From positions 1 through 64,000 of the forward strand of contig NKPT01000014.1 of NCBI GenBank assembly GCA_002254845.1: a stretch of 64,000 bases of DNA, in the 5' to 3' direction. Source of the stretch: Chloracidobacterium sp. CP2_5A (GTDB taxonomy: Bacteria > Acidobacteriota > Blastocatellia > Chloracidobacteriales > Chloracidobacteriaceae). Below, in pieces: positions 46,421 to 55,782 of this stretch. A program made the position numbers and the translations under genes. Numbering within the stretch: the first letter of the stretch is position 1; the number at the start of each line of letters is the position of its first letter. Under the pieces are notes generated by a model. The model worked only from the letters and a program-made list of their open reading frames with translations. It did no database searches and had not been told where the DNA came from.

Positions 46421-47905
46421 ATGGACTTCAGTAAGCTTCTCAACGCGATTCGTGGCAACAAGGCTGCCGAAGCATCGGCAGCGCCGAAGGACCGCCCGGA
46501 GACGGAGCCAGCCATTCCGGTGGAAGTCGCCCCGACCGTGGCTGCCGCTGATCACCCGCCGCCGACTCGCCCGACCGGCGGGGTTGTGCAGTCGCTGTTA
46601 GGGCAGTTCGCCGGACACCGCGAGGCGATCCCGCCGCCGCCTAGACCTGTGGCTTCAGCGCCAGCCAATGGCCCGGCCAATGGCTATGATGATGTTCTAG
46701 CGTCAGCGATTCCGCCCGCCTCGCCCCCATCCGTCGCTCGCCCGTCTCCGCCCGGCCTGAGCGCGTCGTCGCCGCTCGATGGCGACTGGTTTGATGTCGC
46801 GCTCGGCAATGAGCCGCCGCTCGCGACCACTGGAAGCGAGGCCTCGATTTTAGAGCTTCCGCCGGATACGCCGCCCGCCGACCTGCCGTCCAGCGCGCTC
46901 GGCGACCTGCTGGCGGGACCGCCCTCCGTAGCCCCGCCCGCTGACCCGTTTGAAGTTTCCGGGAAAGTCGATCTCAGTTGGACGCCAATTGAGGTCGCGC
47001 CGCCGGACGCGGGCTTGCCCAGCCTGGAAGCGCTATCGCCGGGAGGCGCGCCGACGGCGCTTGAGCCGGAACCCGGCGGCGCGACGCTCCCGCCCCCCGT
47101 GATGCCGCCGCCCATCGCTGACTCGCCCGCCGGCTTCGATCCGGCAGACTTTGGAGCCGCGCCGCCCGCAGTCCCTGGGTCGTTGCCGTCCGCCTTCGAC
47201 AGCTCTTTCGACAGCCCCAGCCCCTACGCCGAGCCGCCCCATCCGCCGGCGACGGCTGCCACGCCGCCAAGCGCCGACGAGCCAGGCGAATTCGTCGCCG
47301 CGGAAGCGGCCGCCCCGGCGAGCCACGCGGCGTGGCTGGCGGAAAACCTCGACGAGGCGCTCATCCTCCTGGACGCGCCGGGCGCGATCCGCTACCTGAA
47401 CCCAATGGCGGAATATCTGCTCGGCTGTCCGCGGGGCGACGCGCTGGGATGCGCGCTCCTTGACCTAGCGCAGCGACTCGGCGGCGACAACGCGGCGCTG
47501 TGGGAGCATTTGGCGGTGACATCCGAGGCGCAGCAGTTCTCCGCCAATGTCCTGCTGCCCGACGGACAATCGTTCATGGCTTCGTTCGCGGTCATAGATA
47601 TACCGCCCAGCGGCGACTGGCTGGGGGGGCGGGCGATCGCCATTCGGGATGAAACCCGTCTCCGGGCGGAGATGTCGCAGATTATCGAAGACTTGACGCC
47701 CCCGCCGGCACCGTCCTCGGCGCTCAATGTCACTCCCGAACAGCTCAAAGCCATGCACACCTCGCTGCAGATGGTCCTGGGCTTTGCCGAGCTACTGCAT
47801 CGCGGCGAGTATGGCCCGATGAACCCCCAGCAGTTTGAGATGTTCCGCAACATCGAGCACCATGCCAAGCAGCTTGCCGGGTGGATTGGGCTGCCCCAGG
47901 ACTAA
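46421..47905 (+). CDS. PAS-domain protein with vestigial histidine-kinase dimerisation segment
   Basis: From ATG 46421 the product is 494 residues; the frame is open further upstream, but that part has no family features. Residues about 20-295 are proline-, alanine- and serine-rich and likely disordered. A PAS domain follows (about 303-415) with LAENLDEALILLDAPGAIRY and LNPMAEYLLGCPRGDALG. The last 60 residues (TSLQMVLGFAELLHRGEYGP, FRNIEHHAKQLAGWIG) look like a histidine-kinase DHp helix pair, but the phospho-accepting H-box is missing and there is no ATPase domain. It may be a scaffold or sensor without kinase activity. murE follows after 72 bases on the same strand. Confidence 0.8.
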   Translation: MDFSKLLNAIRGNKAAEASAAPKDRPETEPAIPVEVAPTVAAADHPPPTRPTGGVVQSLLGQFAGHREAIPPPPRPVASAPANGPANGYDDVLASAIPPASPPSVARPSPPGLSASSPLDGDWFDVALGNEPPLATTGSEASILELPPDTPPADLPSSALGDLLAGPPSVAPPADPFEVSGKVDLSWTPIEVAPPDAGLPSLEALSPGGAPTALEPEPGGATLPPPVMPPPIADSPAGFDPADFGAAPPAVPGSLPSAFDSSFDSPSPYAEPPHPPATAATPPSADEPGEFVAAEAAAPASHAAWLAENLDEALILLDAPGAIRYLNPMAEYLLGCPRGDALGCALLDLAQRLGGDNAALWEHLAVTSEAQQFSANVLLPDGQSFMASFAVIDIPPSGDWLGGRAIAIRDETRLRAEMSQIIEDLTPPPAPSSALNVTPEQLKAMHTSLQMVLGFAELLHRGEYGPMNPQQFEMFRNIEHHAKQLAGWIGLPQD

Positions 47906-47977
47906 CTCGGCCGCCGGTCGCGCAGCAACCGTCGCCGCCCAAAGGAATTTTTTTCCCATCAATGGAGCCTGGAGTTC

Positions 47978-49480
47978 ATGCCCGCCTTGCACGCCGTTGC
48001 ATCTGCGGTTGGTGGTCATCTAACTGGCGATACCTTTGAGGCGCGCCACATCACTCACGTCGCTAGCGACTGCGGCCCCGGAAGCATCTTCGCGGCGCTT
48101 CCCGGCGCGCGGGTTGACGGACACGACTTTATCCCCGAAGCGCTGGCGCGCGCCGCGCGCGCCGTTCTCTCCGAGCGTCCGGCGCCGGCGGACTTTCCCG
48201 CCGCCTGGATCCAAGTCGCCGACGCCCGGCGGGCGCTGGGTCAGATCGCGGCGCTTTTGCACGATCACCCAAGCCGCCGCCTGCAACTCGTCGGCGTCAC
48301 AGGCACGAACGGCAAGACCACGACGACCTATCTGCTCTACGAGATTTTCCGGGCTGCCTACGGTCACGCGGCGCTGCTGGGCACCATCGAGCAGCGCATT
48401 GACGACGACGCCCGCCCATCGCGCCTCACCACGCCGGAAGCGCCCGAAACGCAGGCGTTTTTGCTCCGCGCTTATGAATCCGGCTGCCGCCACGCGGCAA
48501 TGGAGGTTTCCTCGATTGGGCTGGATCGGTGGCGCGTGGCGGATGTTCGGTTCGCGGCTGCCATCTTCACCAACCTGACGCAGGATCACCTGGACTATCA
48601 CGAGACGATGGAGCGGTATTTCGACGCCAAGCTTCGCCTCTTTGACGGGCGCAACGGCGAAGCGCCCGCTATCGCCGCGCTTAATGCCGACGATGAGCGA
48701 ACGCCGGACATCATAGCCGCCATCGGCGGTCGGGCGCGCTTGGTCAGCTATGCCGCGCGCGACCCCAAAGCCGCCGTTCGCCTCGAGCGGCTCGAAATCC
48801 AGACGCGGGGCATGGCGCTGCGCGTTCAGACGCCGCAGGGCGCGCTGGACTTCACGACCAAGCTGGTCGGGACGCCTCACGCCTACAACATTCTAGCCGC
48901 GACGGCGACGGCGCTGGCGCTGGACGTTCCGGCGGAAGCCATTGTCGCGGGCGTAGCCGCAGCCGCCGTGCCCGGCCGCTTTGAAGTCGTCGAGGGAAGC
49001 GACGACGAGCTGCTGGTCGCCGTGGACTACGCCCATACGCCGGATGCCCTCGCCAACGTGACGGCCACGGCGCGCGAGCTGGCGCGGATTCGCAAAGGGC
49101 GGGTCGTGACGCTGTTCGGCTGCGGCGGCGATCGCGACCGAGCCAAGCGCCCGCTGATGGCCGAAGCGGCGGCGCGGGGCAGCGACGTGATTATCCTCAC
49201 TTCCGACAATCCGCGGCGCGAGTCGCCCGAACGCATCCTGGACGACGCGGAAGCCGGGCTGCGCAGCGTCGGAAAGCCGTTTCACCGAATTCTCGACCGG
49301 CGCGAAGCGATCGCCTTCGCGATTCGGACGGCGCAGCCGGGCGATGTCGTCGTGTTGGCGGGCAAGGGCCACGAGACCTACCAGATTCTGAGCGACCTTA
49401 CCATTCACTTCGACGACCGCGAGGAAGCGCGGCAAGCCCTGCGCGCGATTCGCGGCGACAATGGGCTCGGATTCGCCTAG
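47978..49480 (+). CDS. murE: UDP-MurNAc-tripeptide synthetase MurE
   Basis: MurE adds the third (diamino) residue to the UDP-MurNAc dipeptide. The 500-residue product has the ATP motif GTNGKTTT at 109-116, AMEVSSIGLDRWRV, and TNLTQDHLDYHETMERYFDAK. The specificity loop is DNPRRE at 410-415; DNPR is the form associated with meso-diaminopimelate enzymes rather than the lysine type. It opens the division and cell-wall cluster. In many bacteria ftsI precedes murE, but here a PAS protein gene does. murF follows after 51 bases. Confidence 0.95.
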   Translation: MPALHAVASAVGGHLTGDTFEARHITHVASDCGPGSIFAALPGARVDGHDFIPEALARAARAVLSERPAPADFPAAWIQVADARRALGQIAALLHDHPSRRLQLVGVTGTNGKTTTTYLLYEIFRAAYGHAALLGTIEQRIDDDARPSRLTTPEAPETQAFLLRAYESGCRHAAMEVSSIGLDRWRVADVRFAAAIFTNLTQDHLDYHETMERYFDAKLRLFDGRNGEAPAIAALNADDERTPDIIAAIGGRARLVSYAARDPKAAVRLERLEIQTRGMALRVQTPQGALDFTTKLVGTPHAYNILAATATALALDVPAEAIVAGVAAAAVPGRFEVVEGSDDELLVAVDYAHTPDALANVTATARELARIRKGRVVTLFGCGGDRDRAKRPLMAEAAARGSDVIILTSDNPRRESPERILDDAEAGLRSVGKPFHRILDRREAIAFAIRTAQPGDVVVLAGKGHETYQILSDLTIHFDDREEARQALRAIRGDNGLGFA

Positions 49481-49531
49481 AGTGGGGCGCTGAAACAACC
49501 GAGCCGAAACCCGTTCTGGAGTGGACGCCCT

Positions 49532-50962
49532 GTGACCATTGCCGAAATTGCCGCTCTGCTGGGCCTCCCCTGCCCGACGGCGCTACAAGCCATCGCGCCT
49601 ATTGGGTTTTCAATAGACTCGCGGACCATTCGGGCTGGCGAGATCTTCTTCGCCATTCATGGAAAGCGGCTTGACGCCCACGCTTTTGTTCCGGAAGCCC
49701 TGGCGCGCGGGGCCTGCGCCGCCGTCATCCACCGCGACCCGCCGGGGCTCAGCGCCGCCGACGCGGCGCGCTGTCTGCGCGCGCCAGACACGCTGCGCGC
49801 CATGCAGGACCTTGCCAGCGCGCTCCTCGCGCGCTGGGGACGCCCCATCGTGGGCATCACCGGCAGCATGGGCAAAACCACCGCCAAGGACCTGACGGAA
49901 CTCGCCCTTGCCCCGTATGGTCGGGTTTACGCCTCGGTTGGCAACCTCAACAACGAGTACGGGCTGCCGCTGGCGGTTTTCAAGATGCTTTCCGACGGGC
50001 GGCGCATGGATGACTACGATGTGGCTGTTCTTGAGATGGGCATGAACGAAAAGGGCGAAATCGCCCGCCTGTGCGAAATCGCGCCGCCGGATGTGAGCGT
50101 CGTCCTCAACGTCGCGCCGGTTCACATTGAAAACTTTCCCGACGGGCTGGAAGGCATTGCCGAAGCCAAGGCGGAAATCGTCCGCGGGCTCAAGCCGGAC
50201 GGCGTCGCCATTCTCAACGCCGACGACCCGCGGGTGGCGCGGATGGCGGCGATAGCGACCGCGCGACGTCAGGATCACAGCGGGGCGCAGGCGATGTACT
50301 TCGGGCGCCACGCCGCCGCCCACGTCACGGCGCTCGATGTCGAGCCGCGCGGGCTGCTCGGCTCGGCATTCACGCTTTCCACGCTGGGCGGGACGGCGCC
50401 GGTCGAGCTGCCGCTCATTGGCGAGCACCACATCAGCAACGCGCTGGCCGCCGCCGCCGTGGCGACGCGCTTCGGCGTCGCTCCCGAAGCCATCGCCGCC
50501 CAGCTCAAGCTGGCGCGGCCCGGCGCGCACCGGGGCGTCGCCCGCCGCTATGCCGGCGGGTTCACGGTTGTGGACGACGCCTACAACTCCAACCCGGCCG
50601 CGCTGCTCGAAGCCACGCGCCTCCTCGGACAAGTGCCGAACGCTCAGCGCCGGATCCTCATCGCCGGCGAGATGCGCGAGCTTGGCGAGCAGTCCGCCGC
50701 CCTGCATGCGGACTGCGGAACAGCCATCGCTCGGTCCGCGGTTGACATCCTGCTGGGCGTCGGCGGCCATGCCCGCGCGCTAGTTGAAGCCGCGCAGGCG
50801 GAAAGCGACCGGCGCGGCGGACGACTCGCGACGGCGTTCGTCGAGACGGCAGCCGAGGCCGGCGCGTGGCTGGCCGCGCAGGCGCGGGAAGGCGATGTCA
50901 TTCTTATCAAAGGCTCGCGGGGCGTGCGCTTGGAGACCTGCCTGGAGGCGCTGCCGGCGTAG
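49532..50962 (+). CDS. murF: UDP-MurNAc-pentapeptide synthetase MurF
   Basis: MurF ligates D-Ala-D-Ala to the UDP-MurNAc tripeptide. The 476-residue product starts at GTG 49532 with CTGGAGTGG upstream. The ATP motif is [14 protein letters not shown], followed by [38 protein letters not shown] and [16 protein letters not shown], all normal for MurF. It is followed after 20 bases by mraY. No ddl gene for making D-Ala-D-Ala is in the cluster. Confidence 0.95.
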   Translation: MTIAEIAALLGLPCPTALQAIAPIGFSIDSRTIRAGEIFFAIHGKRLDAHAFVPEALARGACAAVIHRDPPGLSAADAARCLRAPDTLRAMQDLASALLARWGRPIVGITGSMGKTTAKDLTELALAPYGRVYASVGNLNNEYGLPLAVFKMLSDGRRMDDYDVAVLEMGMNEKGEIARLCEIAPPDVSVVLNVAPVHIENFPDGLEGIAEAKAEIVRGLKPDGVAILNADDPRVARMAAIATARRQDHSGAQAMYFGRHAAAHVTALDVEPRGLLGSAFTLSTLGGTAPVELPLIGEHHISNALAAAAVATRFGVAPEAIAAQLKLARPGAHRGVARRYAGGFTVVDDAYNSNPAALLEATRLLGQVPNAQRRILIAGEMRELGEQSAALHADCGTAIARSAVDILLGVGGHARALVEAAQAESDRRGGRLATAFVETAAEAGAWLAAQAREGDVILIKGSRGVRLETCLEALPA

Positions 50963-50982
50963 TCCCGGCGCTGGCGACGGCC

Positions 50983-52095
50983 ATGCTCTATTACCTGCTG
51001 TATGAAGTCCTGTATCTCAAGTATCAAGCTCTCGGCCCGCTCCGCGTCTTTGGCTATCCGTCGTTTCGCGCCTTGCTCGCCGCCATGACGGCGACGCTGA
51101 TTTGCCTGCTGCTGGGCAAGCCGATGATCGCCTGGCTGCGCCGCCTCAAGTATGGGCAGGAAATCCGCGAAGAGGGCGTCAAGGCCCACCAGGCGAAAAA
51201 AGGCACGCCGACTATGGGCGGCGTGCTCATTATCACCGGCATCCTCGTCAGCACGCTGTTATGGGCCGACCTGAGCAATTTGTTCGTTTGGGTTGTGGCG
51301 CTCGCCCTGCTGGCGCATGGCGCGATTGGCTTTCTGGACGACTACCTGAAAATCGCCAAGCGCCAGAATCTTGGCTTGCAAGGTCGCTGGAAGCTGGCGG
51401 GCCAAGTGGCGACGGCCCTTGTCATCGGCGGGGTTCTCATCGGCGTCGGCGACTACCCCACGCGCCTGAGCATTCCGTTTTTCAAGGATTTTCAGCCGGA
51501 TCTGACGCCGTGGCTCTACATTCCGTTTATGCTGCTGGTGATGACCGGCAGCTCGAACGCGGTCAACCTGACGGACGGCCTCGATGGGCTGGCCATCAGC
51601 ACGACCTTTGTCGTGGCGTTCGCCCTGACGCTGCTGTGCTACGTCACCGGGTTGACCGAGCTGGCGCAGTATCTCAACCTCCCGCCGCAGCCCAAGTCGC
51701 TGGAGGTGACGGTGCTTTGCGCGGCGCTAGCCGGCGCGAGCCTTGGCTTTTTGTGGTTCAACGCGCCGCCGGCGGAAGTTTTCATGGGCGATGTCGGCAG
51801 CCTCGCCATCGGCGGCTGCATCGGATGCGTGGCGATTGTCATCAAGCAGGAATTCTTACTGGCTATTCTGGGCGGCGTCTTCGTCATTGAAACCCTCTCG
51901 GTCATTCTGCAGGTGAGCTACTACAAGCTGACCAAGAACCCGCGGACAGGCATCGGGAAGCGCATTTTCAAGATGTCGCCGCTGCATCACCATTTTGAAC
52001 TGACCGGCTGGAAGGAGTCGAAAATCGTCTTTCGCTTTCTCATCGCGCAGATTTTCTTCGCGTTGCTCGCGCTGGCGACCCTCAAGCTGCGGTGA
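50983..52095 (+). CDS. mraY: Phospho-MurNAc-pentapeptide transferase MraY
   Basis: MraY transfers phospho-MurNAc-pentapeptide to undecaprenyl phosphate, making lipid I in the inner membrane. ATG 50983 gives a 370-residue product with about ten membrane segments; the frame extends upstream into murF, but that part is a shadow of murF. Motifs include [64 protein letters not shown] and [13 protein letters not shown]. It begins 20 bases after murF and ends six bases before murD. Confidence 0.96.
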   Translation: MLYYLLYEVLYLKYQALGPLRVFGYPSFRALLAAMTATLICLLLGKPMIAWLRRLKYGQEIREEGVKAHQAKKGTPTMGGVLIITGILVSTLLWADLSNLFVWVVALALLAHGAIGFLDDYLKIAKRQNLGLQGRWKLAGQVATALVIGGVLIGVGDYPTRLSIPFFKDFQPDLTPWLYIPFMLLVMTGSSNAVNLTDGLDGLAISTTFVVAFALTLLCYVTGLTELAQYLNLPPQPKSLEVTVLCAALAGASLGFLWFNAPPAEVFMGDVGSLAIGGCIGCVAIVIKQEFLLAILGGVFVIETLSVILQVSYYKLTKNPRTGIGKRIFKMSPLHHHFELTGWKESKIVFRFLIAQIFFALLALATLKLR

Positions 52096-52101
52096 ACTGT
52101 C

Positions 52102-53493
52102 ATGCTCGAATACGCAGGCCGAAATATCGTCGTGGTCGGGGCCGGACTGAGCGGCGTCGAGGCGGCGCGGTTTCTGCTGTCGCGCGGCGCGCGCGTGACG
52201 CTTTCCGATAGCCGCCCGCTCGATAAGCTCCCGGCCGCCGTCGCCGCGCTGCGCGAGCGCGGCGCGACGATTGAGGCCGGCGGCCATGGCATCGAGACCT
52301 TCCTTGGCGCGGACGAAATCGTTGTTAGCCCGGGCGTCCCGATCACGATCGAGCCGCTTTGGCAGGCGCGGCAGGCCGGCGTGTCCCTGATTGGCGAAAT
52401 CGAGCTGGCGTTTCGCCACCTGCGCGGGCGGATCGTCGCCGTGACGGGCAGCAACGGGAAGAGCACAACCACGACGCTCATTGGCCGCCTCCTCGCCGAA
52501 GGCGGACTGCCAACGCAGGTCGGCGGCAATATCGGCGTCGCGGCCGTCGCGCTCGTCGAGACCTCGCGCGACGATGGCTGGACGGTTCTGGAATGCAGCA
52601 GCTTTCAGCTTGAAAGCGTCGTCGCGTTTCGCCCGCGCATCGGCGTGTTACTCAACATTACGCCCGACCACCTCGACCGCCACGGGACGCTTGAAAACTA
52701 CATCGTGGCCAAGCTGAACCTCTTTCGCCGCTTTGACGGGGAAACCCTGGCCGTCCTCAACGCTGACGACCCGACGACGCCGCGCGCGCTGGACCTGCTG
52801 GCGGCGCGGGGCGCGCCGGTCGCGTTGTTTTCATCTCTGCGCGAGGTGGACGAAGGGCTGTTCGCGCGCGGAGACGACATCATTTGCCGAGCGCGCGACG
52901 CCGAGCGCCTCCTGTGCCGCCGCGCCGATCTGGCGCTTCCGGGCCGGCACAACCTCGAAAACGCGCTGGCGAGCCTGGCGGTCGCCCTGGCGGCGGGCGT
53001 CGGTCCGGAGGACGCGCGGGCGACCCTGCGTCGCTTCAGCGGTCTCGAGCACCGGCTGGAGTTCGTCGCCGAGGTCGGCGGCGTTCGATATTTCAACGAT
53101 TCCAAGGCCACGAACGTCGCGGCGGCGCAAGTCGCCATCGAAGCCTTCCCCGCGGGCCTGCACGTCATTCTCGGCGGGCTGGACAAGGGCAGCGACTTCG
53201 CGCCGCTCGCGGCGGCGCTCGCGCCGCGCGCGGCCTCGGTGGCGCTGATTGGCAAGTCCGCCGAGAAAATCGCCGCGGCTTTGGCGGGACGACTCGCGCA
53301 GCCGGTCACGCGCCACGACAGCCTCGAAGCGGCAACGCGCGCGCTGGCGGCGCGCGCCGCGCCGGGCGACACGATTTTACTTGCGCCGGCCTGCGCGAGT
53401 TTCGATATGTTTGACAACTTCGAGCACCGGGGACGGGTTTTCAAGGCGGTTGTCAAGGGGTTAACTTCCCGCGCGCGGAGCGAAGCGCCATGA
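52102..53493 (+). CDS. murD: UDP-MurNAc-L-alanine:D-glutamate ligase MurD
   Basis: MurD adds D-glutamate to UDP-MurNAc-L-Ala. The 463-residue product has the N-terminal NIVVVGAGLSGVEAARFL, the ATP motif VTGSNGKSTTTTLIG, ECSSFQLESV, LNITPDHLDRHGTLENY, and the C-terminal FNDSKATNVAAAQVAIEAF with LILGGLDKG-like VILGGLDKGSDF. The last four bases (ATGA) overlap the ftsW start, so translation is probably coupled. The order murF-mraY-murD-ftsW is the standard cluster order. Confidence 0.96.
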   Translation: MLEYAGRNIVVVGAGLSGVEAARFLLSRGARVTLSDSRPLDKLPAAVAALRERGATIEAGGHGIETFLGADEIVVSPGVPITIEPLWQARQAGVSLIGEIELAFRHLRGRIVAVTGSNGKSTTTTLIGRLLAEGGLPTQVGGNIGVAAVALVETSRDDGWTVLECSSFQLESVVAFRPRIGVLLNITPDHLDRHGTLENYIVAKLNLFRRFDGETLAVLNADDPTTPRALDLLAARGAPVALFSSLREVDEGLFARGDDIICRARDAERLLCRRADLALPGRHNLENALASLAVALAAGVGPEDARATLRRFSGLEHRLEFVAEVGGVRYFNDSKATNVAAAQVAIEAFPAGLHVILGGLDKGSDFAPLAAALAPRAASVALIGKSAEKIAAALAGRLAQPVTRHDSLEAATRALAARAAPGDTILLAPACASFDMFDNFEHRGRVFKAVVKGLTSRARSEAP

Positions 53494-54626
53494 AGCCGAC
53501 ACTCGCGATTCCCAAAGCCGTTCCCGTCTCGCGCAACTTTGCGACCTTCGTCGACCCGTGGCTGCTCGTGACGACCATGGCGCTCACGCTGTTCGGGCTG
53601 GTCATGGTGTATAGCGCCTCGGCCACCCTGGCGAGCGAGACCTACCAGACGCAGTTTCACTTTTTGCTGCGCCAGTCGCTGGCCGCCGTCATCGGAAGCG
53701 GCTTGCTGGTAGGCAGCCTGTGGCTTGGCTACCAGCGCCTCGAGCGCTCCGGGGTGGTCTATGGGCTGCTCGGCGCGACCATTAGCTTGCTCCTGCTGGC
53801 GTTGCTGCTGCCGCCGGTGCGCGGCACGCATCGCTTCATTCGCCTGCCGGGGCTGATGTTTCAGCCGTCGGAGCTAGCCAAGCTGTCGCTGGTGTTGTTC
53901 CTCGCGTATTTTCTCAGCCGGAAGGATTCCCTGTCCCGCCGCGACCTGTCCAGAGCCTTGCTGCCGGCCGGGGCGGTTGTCGGGCTGCTCGCCGCGCTGG
54001 TGCTTTTAGGGCGCGATTTGGGCACGGTGTTGATGATGGGCGGCACGGCCCTGGCCATGCTCGTGGTCGCGGGCGTTCCGCTGCGCTATCCGGCGCTGGC
54101 TGGGCTGCTCTGCTCTCCGTTTCTGCTTTACGCCCTGCTCAAGGAGCCGTATCGCCGCGCGCGCCTGCTGGCCTTTCTCGACCCGTGGAAAGCGCCGCGC
54201 GAGGAAGGCTTTCAGATTGTACAGTCGCTGATGGCCGTGGGCAGCGGGGGCGTTTCCGGGGTAGGCTTCGCGCAAAGCCGGCAAAAGCTGTTTTACCTGC
54301 CGGAAGCCCATACGGACTTTATTTTTTCCGTCATTGCCGAAGAGATTGGCCTCATCGGCAGCCTGATGGTGGTCGGGCTGTTCGCCATCCTGGCGGCGCG
54401 CGGCTTGCGGGCGGCTTACCTAGCGGCGGATGACTTCGGCAAGCTCCTGGCGACCGGCGTCACGGCGCTACTGGTCGGGCAGGCGCTGTTCAACCTCAGC
54501 GTCGTGCTGAGTCTCGTGCCGGCCAAGGGCATTCCCCTGCCTTTTATCAGCTACGGCGGCAGCTCGCTGATGATGAGCCTGCTGGCTGCCGGATGGCTGC
54601 TTAGCGTGTCACAACAGCGAGCCTGA
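53490..54626 (+). CDS. ftsW: Cell-division SEDS protein FtsW
   Basis: FtsW is the septal peptidoglycan glycosyltransferase of the SEDS family, working with the class B PBP FtsI. The 378-residue product has about ten membrane segments. SEDS signatures are GTHRFIRLPGLMFQPSELAK, GRDLGTVLMM, FLDPWKAPREEGFQIVQSL, AHTDFIFSVIAEEIGLIGS and KGIPLPFISYGGSSLMM. Its start overlaps murD by four bases, and murG follows after 72 bases. Its partner FtsI is not encoded in this window. Confidence 0.95.
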   Translation: MKPTLAIPKAVPVSRNFATFVDPWLLVTTMALTLFGLVMVYSASATLASETYQTQFHFLLRQSLAAVIGSGLLVGSLWLGYQRLERSGVVYGLLGATISLLLLALLLPPVRGTHRFIRLPGLMFQPSELAKLSLVLFLAYFLSRKDSLSRRDLSRALLPAGAVVGLLAALVLLGRDLGTVLMMGGTALAMLVVAGVPLRYPALAGLLCSPFLLYALLKEPYRRARLLAFLDPWKAPREEGFQIVQSLMAVGSGGVSGVGFAQSRQKLFYLPEAHTDFIFSVIAEEIGLIGSLMVVGLFAILAARGLRAAYLAADDFGKLLATGVTALLVGQALFNLSVVLSLVPAKGIPLPFISYGGSSLMMSLLAAGWLLSVSQQRA

Positions 54627-54698
54627 CGGCGGGACGGGATAACGCCCCGGCCGCCGCCGATTGGCAGCGGCCGGACATCCTCGAAAAGCGAGCGTACT

Positions 54699-55775
54699 GT
54701 GCGCGTTCTCATGGCGGCCGGCGGCACCGGCGGGCACATTTTTCCAGGCATTGCCATCGCGCGCGCTTTCCGACAGCGCGATCCCTCGGTCGAGGTGCGT
54801 TTCGTGGGCACGGAGCGCGGGCTGGAAAAAAAGCTGGTGCCGGAAGCTGGCTTTGAGCTGACCTGCATCCCGTCGGGCGCGCTCAACAATGTCTCGTGGC
54901 GGCGGCGGCTGCAAACGCTGGCCGCGCTGCCGGCCGGCTTCTGGAAGGCCTGGCGACTGGCGGGAAGCTTCCAGCCGGACATTGCTATCGGCGTTGGAGG
55001 CTATGCGTCGGGACTGGCGATGCTGGCGGCGATGGCGCGGGGCGTGCCGACGCTGGCGGTCGAGGTCAACGTCCTTCCCGGACTCACCAACCGCCTGCTG
55101 GCCCGCTTAGTGACCGGCGCGGCCGTGTCCTACCGCGAGACAGCGGCCTACTTTGGGTCAAAGGCGACGTTGACCGGCACGCCGGTGCGCGCCGAGTTTG
55201 AGCAAATTCCGCCGAAGCCGCCGGACGCGCCGCGCCGGCACGCGCTCGTTTTTGGCGGAAGCCAGGGCGCGCAGGCGATTAACCGAGCGATGGCCGAAGC
55301 CGCGCCGCGACTGGCGGCCCGGTCTGGGCTGCGACTCGTCCACCAGACCGGCGAGCGCGATGCCGAGGCGATCCGCGCGGCTTACGCGGCGGCGGGACTG
55401 GAGGCTGAAGTGCATCCGTTCATTGACCGAATGGCCGACGCTCTTGCCGCCGCCGATGTCATCGTCTGCCGCGCCGGCGCGGCGACCATTGCCGAGATTG
55501 CCGCCGCCGGGCGGGCGGCGATTTTCATTCCCTTCCCGCAAGCGGCCGACGACCACCAGCGTAAGAACGCCGAGGCTTTCGCGCGCGCCGGCGCGGGCGA
55601 GGTCATCTTGCAAGCCGAGCTAACCGGGGAAAGGCTGGCCCAGTCCATCCTCGCGCTTCTCGATGACCCGGCGCGACTGGCCCGGATGGAAGCCGCTAGC
55701 CGCGCCTTAGCCCAACCCCGCGCCGCGGAACGCGCCGTGGATGTTGCGCTTCAGATTCTGCATCGCCCAGTATAG
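54699..55775 (+). CDS. murG: MurG, lipid II synthase glycosyltransferase
   Basis: MurG transfers GlcNAc from UDP-GlcNAc to lipid I, giving lipid II, at the inner face of the membrane. The 358-residue product starts at GTG 54699; the first residues MRVLMAAGGTGGHIFPGIAI contain the membrane-facing glycine loop. VGTERGLEKKLVPEAGFEL, GVGGYASGLAMLAAM, FGGSQGAQAINRAM, CRAGAATIAEIAAAGR and FPQAADDHQRKNAEAF are the family's donor and acceptor motifs. murC starts seven bases after the stop. Confidence 0.96.
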   Translation: MRVLMAAGGTGGHIFPGIAIARAFRQRDPSVEVRFVGTERGLEKKLVPEAGFELTCIPSGALNNVSWRRRLQTLAALPAGFWKAWRLAGSFQPDIAIGVGGYASGLAMLAAMARGVPTLAVEVNVLPGLTNRLLARLVTGAAVSYRETAAYFGSKATLTGTPVRAEFEQIPPKPPDAPRRHALVFGGSQGAQAINRAMAEAAPRLAARSGLRLVHQTGERDAEAIRAAYAAAGLEAEVHPFIDRMADALAAADVIVCRAGAATIAEIAAAGRAAIFIPFPQAADDHQRKNAEAFARAGAGEVILQAELTGERLAQSILALLDDPARLARMEAASRALAQPRAAERAVDVALQILHRPV

Positions 55776-55782
55776 CGTGGCT

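Noticed and set aside
49610-50770. Long minus-strand reading frame across murF
   Set aside because: Antisense shadow of a fully conserved gene with no family features.
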